Of a stretch of DNA of 48,365 nucleotides, positions 8,401 through 16,640 are shown piece after piece. A program made the position numbers and the translations under genes. The stretch comes from Firmicutes bacterium UBA6806 (GTDB taxonomy: Bacteria; Bacillota; Clostridia; Peptostreptococcales; Acidaminobacteraceae): assembly GCA_002452745.1 (NCBI GenBank), contig DKFC01000049.1, forward strand, positions 1 through 48,365, written 5' to 3'. The first letter of the stretch is position 1, and each line of letters starts with the position of its first letter. The notes under the pieces were generated by a model. It ran no database searches, was not told where the DNA came from, and saw nothing but the letters and a program-made list of their open reading frames with translations.

Positions 8401-9429
8401 TTATACCTGTGATGCAATCTCATAAATGAGCTTCTCAGAGGCATCCCATCCCAGACAACCGTCTGTAATGGACTGACCGAATACCGAGCCCGTTACAGGC
8501 TGAGTTCCCTCCACCAAGTAACTCTCAATCATGAGTCCCTTGATGAGCTTTCTGATGCTCTCTGAGTAATTCATATTTCTAAGAACCTCATGCGCTATTC
8601 TCGGCTGTTCTCTGTATTGCTTCATGGAGTTTGCATGATTACAGTCCACAATAACCGAAGGATTTTGAAGACCCCTCTCCTCATATTTTTTTGACACATA
8701 TCTCAAATCTTCATAGTGATAATTTGGGATATTTCTTCCATATTGATTGACTGCACCCCTCAATATAGCATGCGCAAATGGATTTCCACTGGTTTTCACT
8801 TCGTGCCCTTCATGTATAATTTCGTGTGAAATCTGCGCCGCCTTGACTGAATTGAGCATAACCCCTATGTCACCACTGGTTGGATTTTTAAGTCCAACGG
8901 CTACATCTATGCCACTGGCAGTGAGTCTATGTTTTTGATTCTCAACCGATCTGGCCCCCACAGCAATATAACTCAGCAAGTCGGATACATAACCTAAATT
9001 ACTCGGGTACAGCATCTCATCTGCCGCTGTCAGATGTGTGCTCTCAAGCACCTTCAACTGCATCTTTCTCATAATTTTTATGCCCTCTGTCACATTTGGC
9101 GTCTCCAGTGGGTTTGGCTGATGCATGAGCCCTTTGTAGCCCTCCCCAGTGGTTCTAGGTTTATTGGTGTACACCCTTGGAACCAATATGAGTTTGTCCT
9201 TGACTTGCTCTTGGACTTTTGCCAGCCTTTCTATATAAGTCAACACAGCATCTGGATCATGTGCCGAACAAGGGCCGATAATCAAAATAAAACGACTGTC
9301 TTCACCTGATAAAACCTTTCTGATTTCCTCATCTCTTTTCATTTTTATAACTTTGAGGTGTTCAGGCACGGGTATCAATTGGCGAACCTCTTCTGGCGTC
9401 AAAACCTTGTTAATCACTTCAAATGACAT
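8401..9429 (-). CDS. aroF: 3-deoxy-7-phosphoheptulonate (DAHP) synthase, class I
   Basis: A 342-residue enzyme of the AroF/G/H group that condenses phosphoenolpyruvate with erythrose 4-phosphate, the first step to aromatic amino acids and to chorismate. Visible family motifs are IGPCSAHD (about residue 50), the substrate-binding KPRTTGEGYKGL, LKNPTSGDIG and DCNHANS. Length matches the E. coli-type enzymes, which have a feedback-binding N-terminal extension. The ATG at 9429 follows AAGGAGG. Chorismate made here would also feed the pabA/B/C genes in this window. A strong promoter lies at 9549-9577, with a terminator hairpin between it and the gene. The exact paralogue letter is uncertain. Confidence 0.92.
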   Translation of the reverse strand: MSFEVINKVLTPEEVRQLIPVPEHLKVIKMKRDEEIRKVLSGEDSRFILIIGPCSAHDPDAVLTYIERLAKVQEQVKDKLILVPRVYTNKPRTTGEGYKGLMHQPNPLETPNVTEGIKIMRKMQLKVLESTHLTAADEMLYPSNLGYVSDLLSYIAVGARSVENQKHRLTASGIDVAVGLKNPTSGDIGVMLNSVKAAQISHEIIHEGHEVKTSGNPFAHAILRGAVNQYGRNIPNYHYEDLRYVSKKYEERGLQNPSVIVDCNHANSMKQYREQPRIAHEVLRNMNYSESIRKLIKGLMIESYLVEGTQPVTGSVFGQSITDGCLGWDASEKLIYEIASQV

Positions 9430-9488
9430 AATTTTCCTCCTTGCAGCTAAATTTTATTCCTTATGAATTTATTGCATAGACCACTTTA

Positions 9489-9524
9489 TAGAAAAAACTC
9501 TCATCCGCTGCGGGATGAGAGTTT
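9489..9524 (-). terminator. terminator/attenuator in the DAHP synthase leader
   Basis: Perfect 12-bp stem (arms 9513-9524 and 9495-9506) followed on the minus strand by six T. It lies about 18-47 bases after the predicted start site of the DAHP synthase promoter, and about 150 bases after the molybdenum hydroxylase stop. It can therefore terminate that operon, attenuate DAHP synthase, or both. A short alternative AGAGT/ACTCT pairing overlaps one arm. Confidence 0.8.
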
Positions 9525-9548
9525 CACTCTGAGATATGGCTTTTTTAA

Positions 9549-9577
9549 AATATAACGCTATCAACTTTCACTGTCAA
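9549..9577 (-). promoter_or_regulatory. sigma-A promoter of DAHP synthase
   Basis: On the minus strand TTGACA (complement of 9572-9577), a 17-base spacer and TATATT (complement of 9549-9554). The predicted transcript starts near 9542. Confidence 0.8.
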
Positions 9578-9670
9578 TCCGTGTAACTTTTTTTTTATGA
9601 GAATCCATTATAAAATGGATAAATTCTGTCATCAGAATTATTTTTATCCGTCACTCGCAGACACTTTAAG

Positions 9671-11959
9671 TTATTTTTCCTTTAATTGCTCATATGCCAT
9701 CAGCATTTGACTTGGAGTAACCGGGAGTCTCGTAAACCGGACACCAGTGGCATTAAAGATGGCGTCCATAATTGCCGGTGCCGCTGTGTTGATGACAATT
9801 TCCCCTATTGATTTTGCGCCAAATGGACCAGATGGCTCATAACTAGGTGCAAAAGCCACTCTTGTTACAACAGCATCTTTCCTAGAGGGTAGCTTGTAGG
9901 TTAGAAATGTGGCATTTTGTTCATCTCCGTTTGAAGCGTGATTTGCCTCTTCAATTAATGCCATGCCAATTCCTTGAAGCATGCCTCCTTGAGCTTGAAC
10001 GGTGGCGAGGTTTGTGTTGATTGGGGTTCCACAATCTATGACACCCACAAAATCCAATACCTCGATTTTGCCCGTTTCAAGATCTACCTCAACTTCCGCA
10101 AATCCAGCCTTGTACGGCGGTGCTTCTTTGCCGCAAACATGACTTTCTGTAATAGTCAGTTGCTTGTGATCCAGTTTATACCCAAGTGTCTCTAAATTAA
10201 TGGCTCTGTCCTCAACTCTGAATACCCCCTTTTCATAAGTTAAATTTTCTGGTTCCACATTCAAGAGCCTTGAGGCTTCAGTCTTAATGGTTGCAAGCAT
10301 TTTTTCAGCTGCTTTCCTAACTGCCGTTCCTGTGACATAAGTTGAACTCGATGCATATGAACCATCATCATAGGGGGTAACATCCGTATCTGCTGAGTAG
10401 ACAATTACCTGTTCCAGAGGCACTTCTAGAACTTCTGCCGCCATCTGAGACAAAATCGTGTCACACCCTGTTCCCATATCTGTGGCACTGATGAGTAAAG
10501 TGAAAAAGCCATCACTGTTAAACTTAAGGGTTGCACCGCCAGAATCTATGTTGAGAACCCCTGAGCCCTGGGTTGCAAGAGCCATTCCCAGTCCACGAAC
10601 TTTTCCATCAGAGACTTGGCATCCTGGATACCGCTCCTGCCAGCCAATCATCTCTCTGCCCTTTTCAATGCAGTATTCCAGTTCACAGCTGTCCTGTCGA
10701 GTAATGTCTTCATGATAGACATGATCCACGCCCAAGTTTAAGTGCTCACCTCGTCTGATGATATTTTTCAGCCTCAATTCACAAGGGTCTATCCCCAGCT
10801 CATGAGATAACTCATTTAAAATTGACTCTATGGCAAAGCCTCCTTGCGTTTTTCCATAGCCTCTAAACGCCCCCGATGACACGTGGTTGGTATACATGGC
10901 TTTCCCGTCAAACCGATACCCCACGGTCTTATAAAACGCCATTATCTTCTCTGCACAGGCACTCATAACCGTCCCAGCATGTTCGCCATAGGCTCCTGTA
11001 TCGGAGAGTGCCTTAACATCAAAGGCCTTTATAATCCCCGATTTAGTTGCCCCCACTTTGACCTCAAAATAAAAGGGATGCCTTCTGCTCGTTCCCAAGA
11101 AAACTTCTTTTCGGCTGAAGAAAATCTTGCAGGGCTTACCTGTTTTGAGGGTTATCAGAGCAGGGTAAAATTCTGCACCCGATGTTTGCTTACAGCCAAA
11201 CCCGCCACCGATTCGAGGTTTAATAACCCGAACTTGACTCATGGGAAGATTCAGTGCATTTGCCAGCATACGTCGCACATGGAATGGAATCTGAGTTGAC
11301 GAAACCACCACGAGTCTTCCTGTATGATCTAGGTAAGAATAAGCCGCAAGTGGTTCCATCATAGCTGGATGAGTTGCCTGCGTCTCATAGGTTCTCTCAA
11401 TGACAATTTCGCTCTCTTCAAATCCTCTCTTGTAGTCGCCAACTTCAACATAATATGATGATGCGACGTTTTGTTTTGGATTGAATCCCACCTCAAAATG
11501 CGTAAAAGCATCAGATTCTGGATGCACTTTCACAGAACTTTCAAAGGCAGTTTTATAGTCCAGTACAGGCGGGAAAATTTCATATTCAACCCTGATTAGC
11601 TTCATGGCCTTAAGGGCAGTTTTCTCATCCACCGCCGCCACCACGGCAACTTCGTCACCTTTATAACGCACCAGTTCATCGAGCATTTTCCAATCTTGGG
11701 GTGAGGGTTCAGGGTAAGTCTGCCCAGCTCTAGTCAACCGCTTATCCGGTACATCCTTGTAGGTGATAACACATGCCACACCATCTAAAGCCTCTGCTCT
11801 GGAAACATCAATCGACTTAATCCTCGCAAAGTGATGATCACTTCTCAGAATCTTCAGCACCAGAGCCTCTTTAGGGGCTAAATCATCTGTATAAACTGGT
11901 GCACCTGTGACCAGTTTCATGCCATCTCGTTTTGGGGTGGGTGTATTGACATGTTTCAT
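9671..11959 (-). CDS. molybdenum hydroxylase large subunit (xanthine dehydrogenase family)
   Basis: A 762-residue molybdopterin-binding subunit of a xanthine dehydrogenase/aldehyde oxidase-type enzyme that hydroxylates N-heterocycles or aldehydes. It shows the family's PRIGGGFGCKQ segment, the FRGYG arginine motif, the QGIGMAL region and the C-terminal GAKSIGE motif containing the active-site glutamate. Length is typical of separate-subunit enzymes. It starts at 11959 and overlaps the iron-sulfur subunit by four bases (ATGA). It is the last gene of the three-gene operon, in the order FAD, iron-sulfur, molybdenum. The arginine and glutamate fit a purine substrate, but nicotinate- or aldehyde-type enzymes cannot be excluded. 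No cofactor-maturation gene is nearby. Confidence 0.9.
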   Translation of the reverse strand: MKHVNTPTPKRDGMKLVTGAPVYTDDLAPKEALVLKILRSDHHFARIKSIDVSRAEALDGVACVITYKDVPDKRLTRAGQTYPEPSPQDWKMLDELVRYKGDEVAVVAAVDEKTALKAMKLIRVEYEIFPPVLDYKTAFESSVKVHPESDAFTHFEVGFNPKQNVASSYYVEVGDYKRGFEESEIVIERTYETQATHPAMMEPLAAYSYLDHTGRLVVVSSTQIPFHVRRMLANALNLPMSQVRVIKPRIGGGFGCKQTSGAEFYPALITLKTGKPCKIFFSRKEVFLGTSRRHPFYFEVKVGATKSGIIKAFDVKALSDTGAYGEHAGTVMSACAEKIMAFYKTVGYRFDGKAMYTNHVSSGAFRGYGKTQGGFAIESILNELSHELGIDPCELRLKNIIRRGEHLNLGVDHVYHEDITRQDSCELEYCIEKGREMIGWQERYPGCQVSDGKVRGLGMALATQGSGVLNIDSGGATLKFNSDGFFTLLISATDMGTGCDTILSQMAAEVLEVPLEQVIVYSADTDVTPYDDGSYASSSTYVTGTAVRKAAEKMLATIKTEASRLLNVEPENLTYEKGVFRVEDRAINLETLGYKLDHKQLTITESHVCGKEAPPYKAGFAEVEVDLETGKIEVLDFVGVIDCGTPINTNLATVQAQGGMLQGIGMALIEEANHASNGDEQNATFLTYKLPSRKDAVVTRVAFAPSYEPSGPFGAKSIGEIVINTAAPAIMDAIFNATGVRFTRLPVTPSQMLMAYEQLKEK

Positions 11960-12408
11960 TTTGTCACCCCCATGTATTTTTTAATGCCCTTGAGCTGTGC
12001 CACATACCCTGTACACCTGCACAAATTACCAGTAATATAGTGAACAATTTCAGCCTCAGTGGGGTTCTTCAATTCGCGTTTCATGGCGATGGTGGTCAGT
12101 GCCAGTGAGGGGGTACAGTATCCACATTGATCGCCACCTTCTGCAATAATTAGAGCTCCAAGCATTTCTGCTTCCTCTTGTTCCCCTTCAATAGTTGTAA
12201 TGGATTTGCCATCGGCTCTCGCCGCGATAAAGCTACAAGACAGCACAGGTCGATCGTCCACCAAAACAGTGCAAGCTCCACAAGTGCTCTTGTCACAGCC
12301 TCGTTTGACACTCTTATAGCCATTTTCTCTCAGAACCTCTGATAGATAATCTCCTGGTTCTATTTCAAGGCGTTTCTTTACGCCGTTTATCCTAACCTCT
12401 ATGTTCAC
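11956..12408 (-). CDS. molybdenum hydroxylase [2Fe-2S] subunit
   Basis: A 150-residue electron-transfer subunit with two [2Fe-2S] clusters. The N-terminal plant-ferredoxin-type cluster uses C38, C43, C46 and C58; the C-terminal cluster uses C95, C98, C130 and C132 (CGYC and CRC). All eight expected cysteines are present. It overlaps both neighbours by four bases, so the three subunits are translationally coupled. It passes electrons from the molybdenum centre to the FAD subunit. Confidence 0.95.
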   Translation of the reverse strand: MNIEVRINGVKKRLEIEPGDYLSEVLRENGYKSVKRGCDKSTCGACTVLVDDRPVLSCSFIAARADGKSITTIEGEQEEAEMLGALIIAEGGDQCGYCTPSLALTTIAMKRELKNPTEAEIVHYITGNLCRCTGYVAQLKGIKKYMGVTK

Positions 12409-13235
12409 AAGCTCACCTCCATAAGGGCCCTCTTCACCAAAACTTTTGCAATCTGTTTTCTATAGGCCGCTGTTCCAAAGCGATTGCTTCCAAAGGTCAC
12501 GTCCGCCTCTATATGGGAAATAGCTTCTTGAATGCACGCCTCAAAAGGTCTTTTCGCTTGGCTTTCGCCTCTTAGATTTAACACTTTCATGGTTTCAAAA
12601 GCAAAGGCAGTTCGCTGTGGTCTAGCGCCAATTGCCACTTCGTAATTACCGGAGATTGTTTTGCTCACTGCACAGTTTAAAATAGCAAAATCGCTGGATG
12701 AGTTTCGCATCATTTGAAAAGCACAGGTTCTACCGTCTTTTGGGATTTCAACCGCCAAGAGCAGATCTCTTTTTTCCCTTTTGCCAACACGGGGCATTTC
12801 CAAATATGTTTTGAGCGGAAGTCTTCCCCCTTTGTAAAATATGAGGGTGGCATCCATAACCGCAAAGGCCGTCAGCACATCAGAGAATCCATATTTGCTG
12901 TGGACCGTTCCACCAACCGTTGCAATATTTCGCATTTGAACCCCCACTATATCCTGAACAGCCACTTTGAAGTATTGATTGAAAGCGGTGTTTAATGCAT
13001 GATTTATTTCCAGTGTTCTCAGCGTCGTCATCGCTCCAATTACAAAGCGATCCTCCATCTCAATGATTTCATCTGAAACCACACTTGACAAGTCAATAGC
13101 CGTTTGAATCGTCAAGTCACTTGCAAGTCTTAAAAATAGGCCGCCGCCAACAACTTTATTATTTGCGCTTAGATTCAGCACTTCATACGCCTCTTCCAGC
13201 GTATTTGGCTTTTTCCATTCTTTAATCTTCAACAT
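12405..13235 (-). CDS. molybdenum hydroxylase FAD-binding subunit
   Basis: A 276-residue FAD-binding subunit of the CO dehydrogenase M/xanthine dehydrogenase B type. The N-terminal PCMH-type FAD domain shows NKVVGGGLFLRL and a GVQMRNIATVGG segment typical of the flavin site, followed by the C-terminal family domain. It is first in the operon. A GAGGAGGGGAG ribosome-binding site precedes the ATG. It accepts electrons from the iron-sulfur subunit and gives them to NAD or another acceptor. Confidence 0.92.
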   Translation of the reverse strand: MLKIKEWKKPNTLEEAYEVLNLSANNKVVGGGLFLRLASDLTIQTAIDLSSVVSDEIIEMEDRFVIGAMTTLRTLEINHALNTAFNQYFKVAVQDIVGVQMRNIATVGGTVHSKYGFSDVLTAFAVMDATLIFYKGGRLPLKTYLEMPRVGKREKRDLLLAVEIPKDGRTCAFQMMRNSSSDFAILNCAVSKTISGNYEVAIGARPQRTAFAFETMKVLNLRGESQAKRPFEACIQEAISHIEADVTFGSNRFGTAAYRKQIAKVLVKRALMEVSL

Positions 13236-13282
13236 CTGCTCCCCTCCTCACCCTATATTACCATAGAACCCCTCTGAGAACT

Positions 13283-13312
13283 ATTAAAATGAAACTTCTG
13301 ATACTCTCTCAA
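13283..13312 (-). promoter_or_regulatory. probable promoter of molybdenum hydroxylase operon
   Basis: On the minus strand TTGAGA (complement of 13307-13312) and TTTAAT (complement of 13283-13288) are separated by 18 bases, about 50 bases before the FAD-subunit start. Confidence 0.5.
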
Positions 13313-13363
13313 TTTTCAAATGCGTTTTTTTATGGTACTCTACTGATGAGGAGGTTTGCTCAT

Positions 13364-13849
13364 ATGGAATTTAGAGAAATGAAACATACAGATATTCATA
13401 AAATTTGGTCCTTATTTAAATTTTTAAAATCCGAGGGAATTGAAATATCCTTTGCTGATGTTCCTTCTGAGGAGGTTCTAGCCACTTGGGTGTCCAGTGA
13501 CTGTCTCTTGACTTATGTTGCCGTGCAAGAGTCGGAAATCTGCTGTGTGGTCAGGGGGAAGAGGGAAGATTCTCCAGAAAAGAGACATGCCGTTTTTTTG
13601 ACTGCCGCCACTGCACCTATCTTTAGAGGCCAAGGTCTTGCCGCTTCGCTCACTGATTTTGCCCTCCGAGACATGGCTGAAAAGCATCAAGTAAAAATTG
13701 CTCATATTTATGTTTACAGTGATAATTTATCATCGCTAAAAGCAGTCGCAAAAATGGGTTTTGAACCCGCTGGCACTGTGAAGTGGCACCACTATGATTT
13801 CAAAACCCATGAGTTTGTGGACGATTTAATTTTTCATAAATACTTGTAG
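13364..13849 (+). CDS. GNAT family N-acetyltransferase
   Basis: A 161-residue GNAT protein. The acetyl-CoA-binding loop reads RGQGLAASL, and the C-terminus shows the usual motif of an asparagine/serine-containing strand and a KMGFEPAG loop. The start at 13364 is fixed by GAGGAGG nine bases upstream; the frame is open to 13289 but without a ribosome-binding site. It is divergent from the molybdenum hydroxylase operon and ends at a terminator shared with the convergent LDCC mini-gene. The substrate is unknown; a peptide or diamine cannot be chosen from sequence. Confidence 0.85.
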   Translation: MEFREMKHTDIHKIWSLFKFLKSEGIEISFADVPSEEVLATWVSSDCLLTYVAVQESEICCVVRGKREDSPEKRHAVFLTAATAPIFRGQGLAASLTDFALRDMAEKHQVKIAHIYVYSDNLSSLKAVAKMGFEPAGTVKWHHYDFKTHEFVDDLIFHKYL

Positions 13850-13850
13850 T

Positions 13851-13877
13851 GGACTGAAAGGACTTTCAGTCCTTTTT
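13851..13877 (+). terminator. terminator after GNAT gene, overlapping LDCC gene end
   Basis: A near-perfect hairpin, GGACTGAA with TTCAGTCC (13851-13858 and 13865-13872), followed by a T-run. The last codons and TGA stop of the opposite-strand LDCC gene lie inside it. Confidence 0.8.
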
Positions 13878-13967
13878 ACAACAATCAAGTCTTTGTTCAC
13901 CAAATGCGGCCTTGTTCTCTGCCGCTATTTTTTCAATTAGTCTCTTCCACCAGTTTTTTATTTTCAT
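13866..13967 (-). CDS. LDCC-motif putative metal-binding mini-protein (33 aa)
   Basis: A 33-residue ORF: an amphipathic, tryptophan-bearing basic N-terminus (MKIKNWWKRLIEKIAAEN), then AAFGEQRLDCCKKD. The C-terminal Leu-Asp-Cys-Cys matches the small clostridial family annotated as LDCC-motif putative metal-binding protein; its function is unknown. AGAGGTG lies seven bases before the ATG at 13967, supporting translation. It is followed on the same strand by the histidine kinase unit and converges on the GNAT gene, ending inside the shared terminator. Its shortness explains why gene finders miss it. Confidence 0.75.
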   Translation of the reverse strand: MKIKNWWKRLIEKIAAENKAAFGEQRLDCCKKD

Positions 13968-14023
13968 AATGTCACCTCTTTCTAATTATATGACTTATTA
14001 TATGGCTTAGGATCCTTTATCCA

Positions 14024-15388
14024 TCAGCGGATCATCTCAATTTCAACTGCAAAATGACTGCCTTCTCCTTCAGTAGACTTAACAGAAACAGTTCCATGAA
14101 GTTGCCTACAGCTTTCTTTAACCAGATAAAGCCCAAGGCCTTCACCCTCTGCCGCCACTTGATTTTCACCTCTAAAATAGGCATCAAATACGGCGTCTAG
14201 CTCGGTCTCTCTTATGCCAATTCCGTTGTCCTCAACAGAAATATGAAACTTCGTCTCTCGAACATCATATGTGATTTCAACCCTGCCACCTTCTGGTGTG
14301 TACTTGTAGGCATTGGTCAGCAAATTGTAGATGATTTTGCTCAAAATATGTCGATCACTGTCAATCTGAAATTTCTTTGACGTATCGCAGATTAATTCAA
14401 TTTTCTTCTTTTGAAACTGACCCTTCATCCCCTTGACTATTTGAGTCACGAGGGCACTGACTTCAAATCTTTCCATTTCTACGACCTGTTCAAGTCTTTC
14501 GGCATCTAATACCCCCGACAGTTTATTTAAGGTCTTCGATACATCTGCCACTTGCGCCTGTAGGAGTCTGAGCTCAATTGCATCGTTTGGTACAAAGCCA
14601 TCTTCCATCCCTTCTAGGTGCGTTCTCAGGACAGTTATTGGCGTCTTGGTCTCGTGAATCACTTGATCCACCAAAACCTTTCTACTCTTTTGTTTGAGCC
14701 GCAATCTGACGTTTAAATCATTTAAACTCTCTCGAATAATATCTATTTCCCTGACATTTGACTTTATTAAAGGCGGCATCTCATTGAACTGAACTGCCTG
14801 AGCCATATCAGCCGTATCAGTCAAATCCTGCGAGAGCTTCTTGCTGATAAAAAAACCTGTGAATGCGGCAATTACACCGGAAATCAGAAGAGCCAACAAG
14901 CTATTTTTTAGAAGATTTACCTTGAAGAGCCTTGCAACAAAAGACTCCTCTGCTGATGTTCGTCTGAATATGTTTAGCTTTCCTATGACTGTAGAACCAT
15001 CCATGACCTCATATTGGTCAACTTCGCTTTGCTCATTCCCTCGCATCATCTCATTCATTGGTCTGCCATGCATCATGGTTGATGCCGCATATGCCTGATC
15101 GTCCACATTAACAAGTTCATTTCCCGCCATATCGTATAGTTTAATTCTAATAATCGGATCAATCAAGTGGGTTTCAAGCTCCACGGCCATTTGAGCTGGT
15201 GTTGACTTAGTCTTTGCAAGTGCTCTTTCAGAGTAGTTCAAAATCTGTGAGACATGGTTGGCATAGGATTCTGCCATATAGGTTTCAAAGTACTGATTGG
15301 TTAGTGAGGCCACAATGATTCCATAGACCCCCACGGAGACAATCGCTATAATCATCAATGTCATAAGCCATATGCGCCTCATGGTCAT
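14024..15388 (-). CDS. membrane sensor histidine kinase
   Basis: A 454-residue two-component histidine kinase. Two membrane segments (about residues 5-30 and 165-190) flank an extracellular sensor of about 130 residues that contains a methionine-rich stretch (STMMHGRPMNEMMRG). A HAMP-like linker is followed by the H-box (IHETKTPI) and ATPase motifs (NLLTNAYKYTPEGG, VEDNGIGI, GEGLGLYLV). Its start overlaps the response regulator stop by four bases. The methionine-rich sensor could contact a metal such as copper, which is speculation. Its stop is close to, and convergent with nothing but, the LDCC gene region downstream. Confidence 0.92.
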   Translation of the reverse strand: MTMRRIWLMTLMIIAIVSVGVYGIIVASLTNQYFETYMAESYANHVSQILNYSERALAKTKSTPAQMAVELETHLIDPIIRIKLYDMAGNELVNVDDQAYAASTMMHGRPMNEMMRGNEQSEVDQYEVMDGSTVIGKLNIFRRTSAEESFVARLFKVNLLKNSLLALLISGVIAAFTGFFISKKLSQDLTDTADMAQAVQFNEMPPLIKSNVREIDIIRESLNDLNVRLRLKQKSRKVLVDQVIHETKTPITVLRTHLEGMEDGFVPNDAIELRLLQAQVADVSKTLNKLSGVLDAERLEQVVEMERFEVSALVTQIVKGMKGQFQKKKIELICDTSKKFQIDSDRHILSKIIYNLLTNAYKYTPEGGRVEITYDVRETKFHISVEDNGIGIRETELDAVFDAYFRGENQVAAEGEGLGLYLVKESCRQLHGTVSVKSTEGEGSHFAVEIEMIR

Positions 15389-16074
15389 GTCTCTTCTCCT
15401 CCAAAAATATACCCAAATCCATACTTAGTTCTAATATAGACTGGGTGTCTGCTATCCACTTCCACCTTTTGCCGCAAACGCTTGATATAACTATCAATAT
15501 TTCTATCGAATCCTTCGTACGACTCACCAAACGAATTTTGAATAAGCTGTTCTCTTGTGAGAACTTGTCCAGCATGTTCCATAAAAGTCTTCATCAATAA
15601 AAATTCAGCTGAAGTCAACTCAATTTCACCCTGTTCCGTCATCAGCTTCATCGCAGTCAAATAGAGTTTAATTGCCTCATACTCTAAGATATCCACTCCA
15701 TCCGAAGTAAGACTGCTCCGCTTTAAAATAGCCTTGACCCTTCGCATGAGCTCTCGTGGGCTAAAAGGTTTGACTACATAATCATCCGCTCCCAAGTCAA
15801 ATCCATATAGGCGATCACTCTCATCCTGCTTTGCTGTGATAATAATCACCGGCACTTCAGATGTTTTGCGCATGGCTTGCAACACTTCAAATCCATTTAA
15901 CCCCGGCATCATGACATCTAAAAGCACCAATTGAAAGTCTTGCTCTTCAAATATTTCCAGTGCCTCTATTCCATTTTCAGCAAGGTCAACTTGGTAGCCT
16001 TCTTGTTCCAAATACTTGATGACGACCCTGCTGATCTCCACATGATCTTCAACCACTAAAATCCTCTTCATCAT
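15385..16074 (-). CDS. OmpR/PhoB-type response regulator
   Basis: A 229-residue response regulator: an N-terminal receiver with acidic pair and phosphoacceptor aspartate (LVLLDVMMPG, about residue 54), conserved T and K (IITAKQDE, DYVVKPFSP), then a winged-helix DNA-binding domain (SYIKRLRQKVEVDSRHPVYIRTKYGFGYIF). It overlaps the kinase gene by four bases and forms its cognate pair. Target genes are not evident; the SHOCT gene just upstream is in the same direction and may be co-transcribed. Confidence 0.95.
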   Translation of the reverse strand: MMKRILVVEDHVEISRVVIKYLEQEGYQVDLAENGIEALEIFEEQDFQLVLLDVMMPGLNGFEVLQAMRKTSEVPVIIITAKQDESDRLYGFDLGADDYVVKPFSPRELMRRVKAILKRSSLTSDGVDILEYEAIKLYLTAMKLMTEQGEIELTSAEFLLMKTFMEHAGQVLTREQLIQNSFGESYEGFDRNIDSYIKRLRQKVEVDSRHPVYIRTKYGFGYIFGGEET

Positions 16075-16182
16075 CCCTCCGCCACTGCTGGTTTGAAATT
16101 AACTGCCAGCTGACTTTCAGCACAGATATTCCAGTAAACTGATACCCCATTTAAGGGCCTTCACCCCTACGGCAACTCTTTT

Positions 16183-16401
16183 CTATTTTTGTTTGAGAAC
16201 TTCTTTTCGTTTTAAATAGTCTTCCTCTGTGATTTCACCTCTTGCGAACTGGTTTTTCAAGACATCTATTGCAGATGTATTTGAGCCTCGTTGCCATTTA
16301 TAAAAGGCAATAATCCCAACTGCCAATAAAATAGTCCAAAAAATCATTCCAAATCCGCCGCCTCCAAAACAGCTGCCATATCCTATAAAACCTCTCATCA
16401 T
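16183..16401 (-). CDS. SHOCT-domain small membrane protein
   Basis: A 72-residue protein: a glycine-rich N-terminus, one membrane helix (about residues 17-37, FGMIFWTILLAVGIIAFYKW) and a C-terminal SHOCT domain (IDVLKNQFARGEITEEDYLKRKEVL). SHOCT domains are short oligomerisation-type modules often found at the end of membrane proteins. It lies 108 bases upstream of the response regulator in the same direction and probably opens that transcript. It may be a target or accessory of the two-component system. Confidence 0.8.
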   Translation of the reverse strand: MMRGFIGYGSCFGGGGFGMIFWTILLAVGIIAFYKWQRGSNTSAIDVLKNQFARGEITEEDYLKRKEVLKQK

Positions 16402-16559
16402 AAAATCGACTCTCCTTCCTCTATTACATCATTCCATAATTATTTTCATCTTCATAATCAATCATAGACCTTAAATATGTCAGGATTATGATTTTTTGAT
16501 AAAAAAATAAAAGTTTTGTCATTTTATAAATATATGCATATGGGTACTTATAAATAGGG

Positions 16560-16565
16560 TATAAT
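16560..16565 (+). promoter_or_regulatory. probable -10 element of HD-GYP-like gene
   Basis: A perfect TATAAT lies 75 bases before the start codon; the -35 region is weak (CATATG at 17 bases), suggesting a regulated promoter. Confidence 0.45.
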
Positions 16566-16640
16566 ATGAAGATAGTTATTATATTAGTATAGACATTGTA
16601 CCGGTCTTCAATAGAATATACCACCAAAGGAGAGATGAAC

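Noticed and set aside
9430..9550. T-box leader for DAHP synthase
   Set aside because: No AGGGTGG-type T-box sequence or specifier stem is seen and the leader before the terminator is too short.
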